64,000 bases of DNA from the NCBI GenBank assembly GCA_022570795.1, contig JAKUDP010000009.1, forward strand, positions 1,674,001-1,738,000, written 5' to 3'. Positions 55,813-64,000 of this stretch are shown here, one piece after another. The notes under the pieces are model-generated. The model had not been told where the DNA came from. It made no database searches and saw nothing but the letters and a program-made list of their open reading frames with translations. The first letter of the stretch is position 1, and each line of letters starts with the position of its first letter. This stretch comes from Sphaerulina vaccinii. Its lineage: Eukaryota > Ascomycota > Dothideomycetes > Mycosphaerellales > Mycosphaerellaceae. A program made the translations under genes and the position numbers.

Positions 55813-58800
55813 TTTTCACAGGTAGGCACGCTAGCCCGTAAGCCCGACCTAGAGCAACCGATCTTGAATACCTTATATAACTTAGCAACTACGAATGCTA
55901 CGCAAACCTAGGACTTAGCACTACCCTCGAACGCTACGCAAGACCTAGCGCCCGATCTTAAGGCTATATATAAGGCGCTAGAGCCGCTTCTAGAGCTAGT
56001 AGTACTAGATCCGCAGTTCGAGAGATAGCTACCTTATAGGATTACAATCTACGGAGATACTAATAAGTAGTACTGCCTAGCAGCATTAATCGAAAAGCAC
56101 TAGAGACTCTAGGTAGACAAAGGCACGACTATCAAGGTGCCCGAAGAAGATTATATACCTATCCCGATTAAGGAGGGCTACAAGCACAACCCTATACCTA
56201 CTACTATCTACCTACTTAGCTAGACCGACTAAGTAGTAGTAGATGCCGCTTTCGACCCGCTATACGCTTAGGGCAAGATAGACTAGACAAGGAGACCTAC
56301 CTGCTATAGCTTTCCTATCTTTATAGTTTGGAAGTCTATAATTGTTAAGAACTAATATATTCGCAAGGGACGCGTAGTTATTAATATTAGAGGCCTTAAC
56401 AAGCGGGCTATTAAGGACTCCTATCTACTACCCTAGTAAGAAGATATCGTCGTAGCGCTACGCGGTAGCTAGTATATTACTATAATCGATATAGTATCTT
56501 TCTTTTATTAATAGCTCGTAGCTAAAGAAGACTATAATAAATTTACTATTAATAGCTACCGTAGGTAGGAGACTATAAATGTCGCAGTTATAGGCTACGT
56601 AGGCTTAGTTCAATACGTGTAGCGCTAGCTAGACCGTATACTTAAGGCTTTTAAGGCCTTCTGCCGAGCCTATATAGATAATATTATTATCTACTTTTAT
56701 ATATTCTAGGAGCACCTTAAGTATTTGGACTAGGTCTTTACGCTCTTGAACTCCTTCGACGTTAGTATCGCACCGAAGAAGTCCTTTCTAGCCTACCTAT
56801 CTATAGTACTCCTAGGCTAACGCGTAAGCAGCCTCGGCTTTACTACCTACGAGGAAAAGGTTAAGGCTATCCTAGAGCTTCCCTTCCTAGAGATACTTAA
56901 GGATTTGGAATTCTATATCGGACTAACCGGCTAGAAGCGAGAGTATATACTATACTTTATATATATTATTACTCTCTTTAAATAGCGTAAGAAGATACTC
57001 CTTTAGCTAGCACCCTCTAAGTAGGGCAACGGGAGACGTCGCTTTATTAAGCAAATAGTAGCCTAGGACGAGGATAGCAACTTGGAACAAGCTAGACGCG
57101 CCTTTAATATAATACGTAATCTCTACTAATTAGTAAAGTTCTCGCATTACGTAGATCTAGAGCAAAACCTTTATATCGATATTAATTTAAGCTGCAAAGC
57201 AATTATAGTTATAGTCTATATAGTTATAGGCGACTCTAATCTAATACTAGAGGATAGTAGAAGTATATAGTTCCTAGCAACTTAGATCTAAGTAGTATAC
57301 TATATAAGTAAGGCCTTAATAGCTACCGAGTTACGCTATCTAGCAATAGAGCTCGAGATATCTAGCCTTGTCTAGGTAGCTAGAAAGATCCGTAACACTC
57401 TTTAGACGTGCTACAAGACTACGTATATCTTTACCGATTATATCGCTAACCTTAGTATTACGGACTCCGGTTCCCTAACTATATCTACGTTAACGGACAA
57501 GCTAAACCTCAGGCTAGTTTGAGCTAGAGGCTATCTATCTTAGTACCTATATATCAAGTTCTATTATAAAAAGAGAAAGCTATATATAATATCTAATACT
57601 TTGAGTAGGCTCGTAAAAGAGATTAATATAGAGGCCGACCTAATAGGAGACATACTTGATCCTCTAGCGTATAATAACCCTAATTCTTAGCAAGATATAA
57701 TTAATATACTATATATATATAGCTACGTAGAGGCCGATAAGCCGCTAGCTCTCTATTGTTACGAGTTAGCTCGCTGCGGCCTCGAAGAGGAATACTAACC
57801 TAATTAACTCGATTAGGCTAACTAACCTAGCTAAGATTACCGATCTTATCCGTACTACTTCTACGCAACTATAATTAATAAAGCTTCTAGTAGGCTATTT
57901 ACTTTTTTAGAGCTACTCGTTTTCTACTCCCTCCTTATAGAGATATCCGACGATTTCAAGGCCGAACTAAGGTAAGGATATCTTAATAATCTAGGATAGA
58001 CTAAACGTATCGCCTAATTCGATTATAAAGACGAACTCAATACTAAGGCCGCTACTATAGAAGCTGCCGAGGCAGACCAACCCGGTACTAATAAGTATAC
58101 TATAGAGCAACCTTATTAAGGCGAGCCCGAGAGCATACTACTTAGTATGCCGTTCTTCCGTCGAGATAGCCTAATCTACTTCTATAATAATAATAGTAGA
58201 GAACGACTCGCTATCTCCAAATTACTCTATAAGGAGGTATTCTAACTTGCCTACGATGCATACTACTACGTAGGATATTATAGAACCTACGCGAGAGTCT
58301 ACGCAAGCTTCTATATACGAGGGCTAGCAAGAGAACTACGTAACTATATTAAATACTACCTAACCTATATCGAAAATTAGATATATTAGTATAAGCCCTA
58401 TAGCAAGCTATATTCTATTATAGCTATATCTATTCTATTCTTTGCTATAATAGCTAACTAGGTATATAGCCTACCGCTTACTAAGGATAGCTTCGATAGA
58501 TTCCTTACTAAGATATATAAGTTTATAAAGGCTATTCTACTACGCAAGGTAAAGTCTATCTAGATAGTATAAGATTATACTACGGATTAGATCGAAGCGT
58601 ATATTTTGTATAAGCGCAACCTACCTGCGGTAATAATTAGAGATCGTAATACTATATAGCTTAGCGACTTTATATAGGCTACCTTCCGCAAACTAGGTAC
58701 CCGCTTCTTCGCAACTACCGTATACTACCCGCAATCCGACGGCCAAAGCGAGCAGATAAACCAAACTATAGAAATTGCTATATGCTTCTATACCGCCTGC

Positions 58801-59895
58801 TTCCCTAATACTAATTAGATAGCTAGTCTGCTATATATCCAAGTAGAACTAAATAATGCTAAAGCTGCTACTATAGAAGAGATACCTAATATAATAATTC
58901 AAGGCTTTAAAAACAATCTAAACGCTCTAAACCCTCTAGTAGAGCTATCTACTACTAACTACGTAGCACTCTGGCAACAAGTACGAGATTATACTATAGA
59001 CGCACTCGCATAGGTAGCGGCTATAATAAAAGCCCGCTATAACTAAGAGTACCGGCTAGTCTGTTTCAGACCTAGTTAGCGAGTGCTACTCAAGCTCTAT
59101 AAGGGATATAAGATCCCTAGTTAAACGAATCGTAAGTTTAATTACTAACGTATAGGCCTATTCAAGATCCTACGACGCATAGGCCGACTAGTATATAAAC
59201 TAGACCTACTACCTAATATATATATTTACCTAGTTATCTCTATAGCCTAACTTGAGCTATACCCCGATAGTAACGACCTATTCGATAGGGAGCCTATATA
59301 GCCTAGGCTAGTCTAAATAGAGCAGGATAACGACCTAGAACTTACGCTCTAAGCACCTTACTATATAATCGAGAGACTTATAGACCGCAAGCTCTATAGA
59401 GGCAAACTTAAGTATCTTATAAAATAGGAAGGCTACTCCTATACTTACAATTTATAGTACTTAATCGAGGACCTGCGCGACGCTATAGATCTAGTCGTTA
59501 GATACGACTAGGTATATCCTATTAAGTAGCTAGCTACCCGTAGGAGACGAGTACGTAATAATACAAGAGCGAGACCTGTCGATACTCTAGTTATAGAGCA
59601 ACCTGTCGACACTCTAGTCGCAGAGCAACCTAAACCTCTAATAGTATAGCTAGCCGAACCTGCACCTATCCGCAGACGAGTACGCCCGAGACCTATCGAG
59701 GCTGCCATAGTAGATCTTCTACTAGCAAGGCAACCTGCAGGATAGCAGTATATAGTACGTCGAGCTGTATCGCTAGCACCAAATGCAGCTACCCGAGAGA
59801 GTATAGCATTACGATCCTAGTACTTAGAATCGCCTTTTTTAGGCTAGCGCCGACTAGTACGCGCACCTAGACGACCTGGTCTAAGGCAACGCTAA
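55813..59895 (+). pseudogene. retroelement pol frame: RT, RNase H, integrase, chromodomain
   Basis: The frame is shifted by -1 relative to gag-protease and stays in phase at 56,368, 56,671, 58,741 and 59,401. RT signs are VINIRGLNKRAIKDSYLLP at about 56,374 and YIDNII at 56,671 (YIDDI expected). RNase H-like sequence lies around 57,170-57,600. Integrase carries PQSDGQSEQINQT at about 58,729-58,770. A chromodomain-like end (GKLKYLIK, EGYSY, IEDLRDA) is at 59,401-59,490. An Arg/Pro-rich tail ends at a TAA at 59,893. The chromodomain identifies a chromovirus. In-frame stops and an altered active site make it inactive. Confidence 0.78.
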
Positions 59896-60020
59896 GTAGC
59901 TACTACAACACCTTATACTAGTATCGCCGTATTATAAATAGTTATTATCTAATTTACTACTATTATTAACTAGAGCTTTCTATTATTATAATAACGTATA
60001 TAAGTTACGTATCGAGAAAA

Positions 60021-63000
60021 ATGCAACTAGCAATCTTTACTTGTTTGCACTACTCGAATTCTATTACCGCGATTCGCAATACTAGTAGTAACAACTTCTA
60101 CTACTAACTCGATAGTAATAACTACTTCTCTACCTACGAACCTATACCGACTCCTCTAACTCGCTCCGATAGCAACCCTACTATACCTTACGAACTTATA
60201 CCGACTTCTTTATCTCGCTCTAATAGCAACCCTACTGCGCTAGCGCTCCTCGAGCCTCTAAGGATATTATTAGCGTTTCTAGGTAGAGAGCTACTATACC
60301 TAATCGATAGTAAGAAGTTTGGAGAAGGCCTATAGCCGGACTTAGACGAAGGCGACGATCTAGATACGCTAAAGGAAGTTCCCTAGCGCACTACTTCCAA
60401 ATTTAATATATATATAGCAAAGATAAATAGTAGGCTTGCTACCTACCGAACCGCGCTTTCTATAACCGAATAGGCAGAGCCTAACTTAATCTCTATAGTA
60501 GTCGAGGTAGAACTAAAGGAGATTGATATAGTAGTCGAGGTAGACGTAAAAGAAATTAATATAGAGACTAACTCGAAACTTACCTTAACTAAGTAGAAGC
60601 TATATACTCGGACTTCCTAGAAGTATAAGTAAAAGACTAATATAATAGAGGACAATTTCCTACTACTAGATAACTAGATATATAAAGACCTACTAGACCT
60701 ACTAGAGCCTATAATAATAGGAGTACTACTACTCTAAGAGGCAGTTAATAAAAAGCTAGGCAAGGCCTCTTTAGTAACTAAAGAGCTAGGAAAGGCTTCT
60801 TTATTAGCGCGTAAAGATAATACTTCCTTAGCAATACGCAAGGATACCTACAAGAGCCCGAAGAGCTTTTTTAAGCCTGTACTAGCCTAGAGCCTATAGC
60901 TAGACCGAATAGCGATCGGCTATAGGGTTACTATTCGTAAAGCCGAACGCAAAGCTACCTACAAGACGGCCTATAGTAGCAATATCTATATCGACTCGGA
61001 CTTAGGCGCACAAGTACTATATTATTAGTATATAGGACCTATTACTACTAAGTAGATAATTAGCGCTAGTAAAAGAAAGCGTACCTTTGACCTTCTCTAT
61101 ACTAACTTAGTATATAAAACTAACCCGTTTGTAATAGAAGATACCTACTAGCAATAGCGCAATCTAAAGGACCTAAAGTCGTAGATTGTAGAGCGACTCT
61201 TAGGCTATAGAGGCAAACTAGAGGTGCGATTAGAACTAAGTAGACTTAAGTAGTCGCTCCAGATTTAGGCACTTTACTAAACCTTCGAGACCTAACTCTA
61301 CTTTTATACTTGGCTTATACGAGATTATAACTAAGCTCTTAAAGAGCTTACTAGTATTATAGTAGGTGATTTTGGCTCTATAGTAGCGCAACTAATCGCT
61401 ACCTACCTCGTCGAATACTATACTATACTTATACTATTTAATAGTATTACTTAAGATCTTAAGGTCTACTATAGTATTCGAGTACTTGCTACCTACCTCT
61501 AGAACCTATCGTAGCAAGACGAGTTCCCCTTGCAACTAGCCCTAGTCGCAGATCCTACGAGATATATATAGAAATATACCGAAGGTAAGTACTATAATAA
61601 TACCTATAACGTATACGACTATTTCGGCCTAGAGGCACCTTTCCTTATAGGTGCACCTAAGTATAATATAAAGAACCGTATAGTTATTCTACCGATAGTA
61701 TAGTTTGTATAGATAGCTATAGAGGTAATATAAGACTAAAGCTACCTCCTAGCCTATACTCTATATATTATACTAGTAGGCTTGTTTAGTCTCGATAACA
61801 AGGCCAGATAGATACTTGCTAGTCTAAAGCACGCTCTATTTGCCTACTACCTAATCCCTAAGGTAGTTAGCTAGCTAATAAGCTACTTGTTCGGTACTAA
61901 TAATACTCTAGTCGACCTTGCGCAACTTATCTAAAAAATCGAGTAGTAACCGACTTATAAGCTACTAATATATAATATACTCTACTATAGTATCCTACTA
62001 CTAGACTTCTCTTATTAGTAGATTCAAGCGCGCTTAGTAGATATATAACGCAAACTAATAGAGTACGACGTTAATCTACTCGGTAGGCTAGCTTCTATTA
62101 AGACGTACTAGATAGCTCTATCGGTATAGCTATATATAGCAGTCCTTTACTAGCCTAGCCGCATAAGACTAGTTATAGACTACTAGCGCAACGAGACCCG
62201 TCTAGAGCAAACAGAAGCCGAATAGACGAATAGCGGAGTACCCGGACTTATAGATGCTATCTAGGGCGATATATATCTAGCGCCTATACTTATTCTAGCG
62301 ATAGCGTCTGCCGAGCTACTCCCTCAAGCAATACTATCTATAGAGCGACATATAGAAGTATCAATCTCGGCGCTACTTAGCTATATAGAAACTAGACTAG
62401 CTACTATACCTATAGAAGTAACAACTCTACCTACTAGCCCTACTATACTAAGATCGGTATCTTAGTAACTAAGAGCCTCTTAGTAACCTAGAGCCTATAC
62501 CTCGCCTACTCTAGCTAAGGTGAGAATTAAGTAGATGCTCGCTCTAGCCGTCGGAGAAGCTACTATAGCTACTACTATAATAGGAGACTAACCGAAAGCG
62601 GCTATAGCTACTACTATAATAGGAAATAGCTTGTTTAGGTCTGCTACCGTAGTACTATTCTTCTCGCTAGCTAGACTTAGCTTGCGAACTAGTCTATTTA
62701 TACTAAAAGAGGTTCTAGTTATTACTATTAATAGCGACACCGAGTCCTTAGTCCTAATAGAGAACAACTAAGATAAGAACGATATATTATTCGTACCTTA
62801 GGAGCTTAACGCTACTCTTGGAAAGGATAAGCTATCTAGAAAAGACAAGCTAGAGGACGGCCAAAATAAAAATAAAGACAAGATCCTTTATAAGGCACAA
62901 GTTTATTACTACTAGCAGACCTAAGCCGACTACTTCTACTTCTTAATAGTACTACCTACCTTACTCTATAAGCCCTCTCTATCCTCTATAGCTATTAAAA

Positions 63001-64000
63001 ATAGAGTACTAGCTATATTAGAGCCCTAGCCCGACTCTCTTACTTTTAGACTTCTAGGCCTATCTAGATCTCTAAAAAGAGCCTCTAGTACTAACTTCTT
63101 AGACCGACCTATATAGAGAATTAAGTAAGAGTATAACTCTAAATAGTATAATAAGGACTACTCTAAATAGTATAATAAGGACTACTCTAAATAGCTTTAT
63201 AAGGACTAACGTTAGGACTCCAACTAAGCTAAGCTATTAATAGAGAGCGAACAAGAGCTCTATAGCCTAATCGATAGAGTAACTAACTCTGTCCGACACG
63301 CCTACTAATAGTCTAGAGTATAGTACTTATACTTTATAATATTAGCTTATTAGGCGCAGAAGGAGTTAATATACTAGGCCTTAATACTACTAGCCGAAGC
63401 CGACTGCTAGAGCGTAGATATAATACGCCCTATACTAGTAGAGCTTACTACTTTAAGCTCTAGTATACTGACCGCCTCCTAGGAGGGGGTCTAGTAAGAC
63501 TTCTATAATTTTGTCGCTCTACTAGACGTATAAGGATTCGCCTACGACGTAAGTACGGCTTTGGAAGTAGCGGCACGTAGTATTCTAGCTAATAAAATTA
63601 TAATAACCTTCGACGATCCTACGCCGCAGGCACTTGACGACGAGTACTATAGAGCCTTAGCAATCGTTATAGAATGTTAGGGAATATCGCTACTACCTAT
63701 AACTACCTAAGCCGCTACGGCTACTTAAGACTATCCTTCTATCCTAATAAATACTAAACTAAACAAGTATCTAGGAATATTACTACCGCCTATAACGACC
63801 TACGCCGGCGCGGCTACTTAAAACGGTCCTTCTATACAAGTATAATAGGTACCTAAAGCTACCTTGGACGAGTTTCTAGTATACTCGGAGGACCCTCAGA
63901 ACGCTATAAACTTTATAGATACTACCTAGAATTATCTTTCTACTACTAGTAACGACGTAGAGGATAATCTAGATACAACTAGCCTAGAGGAACACGTCGA
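60021..64000 (+). pseudogene. third long ORF after pol, unknown family
   Basis: From an ATG at 60,021 one phase (checked at 61,581 and 63,612) can be followed to the end of the window, about 1,320 codons, broken only by TAG/TAA-type stops where read. I recognise no domain. The N-terminal third is acidic and Ser/Pro-rich, the middle (about 61,080-62,100) is helical and globular-looking (for example TFDLLYTNLVYKTNPFVIED and YNVYDYFGLEAPFLIGAPKY), and the rest is again repetitive and charged. It contains in-frame tandem repeats of 54, 33, 30 and 24 bp, all multiples of three. It could be an env-like or accessory protein of the retroelement or part of a nested element. Confidence 0.5.
63136..63207 (+). 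repeat. 24-bp in-frame tandem repeat in third ORF
   Basis: Three units starting ACTCTAAATAGTATAATAAG at 63,136, 63,160 and 63,184; the third is diverged. Encodes a Tyr-Asn-Lys-Asp-Tyr-Ser-type octapeptide with a stop in place of Gln. Confidence 0.8.

Larger units (their letters stand above)
51240..64000 (+). mobile_element. giant Ty3/gypsy chromovirus relic, RIP-mutated, open at right end
   Basis: Three successive plus-strand coding blocks in frames 2, 1 and 3 cover gag-protease, pol with a C-terminal chromodomain, and a third long ORF. Domain order protease-RT-RNase H-integrase is that of Ty3/gypsy. CpA/TpG are depleted and TpA enriched throughout while CpG remains, the expected footprint of RIP. 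No LTR is seen between pol and the third ORF (only 125 bp), so all three probably belong to one element of more than 12.7 kb. The right end lies beyond 64,000. Confidence 0.75.

Noticed and set aside
49631..64000. Alternative genetic code (TAG read as Gln) to explain many in-frame TAGs
   Set aside because: Neighbouring genes use TAG and TAA as ordinary stops (cactin ends in TAG), and CpA/TpG depletion explains the TAGs through RIP.

Overview
The window is nuclear DNA of a filamentous ascomycete (Pezizomycotina; Dothideomycetes is my best guess). The evidence is short GT-AG introns (mostly 35-63 nt) with CTAAC/CTGAC-type branch sites, typical fungal families (sedolisin, GH28, UstYa/DUF3328, Nej1, Spo73-like DysF, 2EXR/F-box-like families), and a right end with the signature of repeat-induced point mutation (RIP). 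The window splits into about 49.6 kb of gene-bearing DNA and about 14.4 kb of TA-rich transposon relics.

Layout. 0-7 kb: a MITE-like inverted-repeat element, a degenerate SDR, a small 2EXR-like protein, an unknown gene with a broken partial copy beside it, and a six-exon cytochrome P450. 7.5-10.9 kb: a tRNA-Phe(GAA)-like gene, a small secreted protein and a GH28 exopolygalacturonase. 11.8-22.6 kb: a conserved core block with a large disordered protein, the NHEJ factor Nej1/XLF, the splicing factor cactin (divergent from Nej1) and a forkhead transcription factor. 22.7-27.7 kb: accessory DNA with an array of duplicated exons in a decayed gene, an 83-residue secreted peptide, and two convergent UstYa-type oxidase genes whose stop codons are 9 bp apart. 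28.2-41.1 kb: a 2EXR-like protein, mitochondrial acyl-CoA dehydrogenase, secreted GMC oxidoreductase, an unknown Cys-containing protein, a DysF-domain Spo73-like protein and a small membrane-anchored 'calcofluor hypersensitive'-type protein. 41.3-45.1 kb: four tandem paralogues of a small F-box-like (2EXR) family. 45.4-49 kb: a sedolisin (S53) with substituted catalytic Asp residues and a single-span membrane protein. 49.5-64 kb: a Fot1/pogo DDE transposon relic followed by a very large Ty3/gypsy chromovirus relic (gag-protease, then RT-RNase H-integrase-chromodomain), followed by a third very long reading frame of unknown function that runs off the window.

How it fits together. Most genes are unrelated housekeeping or secreted-enzyme loci. 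Two regions look like units: the UstYa pair with the nearby secreted peptide (a possible small peptide-natural-product locus, inferred), and the four-gene tandem F-box-like array. In the transposon block the reading frames of gag-protease, pol and the third ORF hold over roughly 4.4, 4.1 and 4.0 kb. In-frame stops at the positions I checked are mostly TAG or TAA, as expected from CpA-to-TpA changes, so the elements appear inactivated mainly by point mutation. Exon coordinates were worked out by hand from splice motifs and reading phase; every multi-exon model given sums to a whole number of codons.
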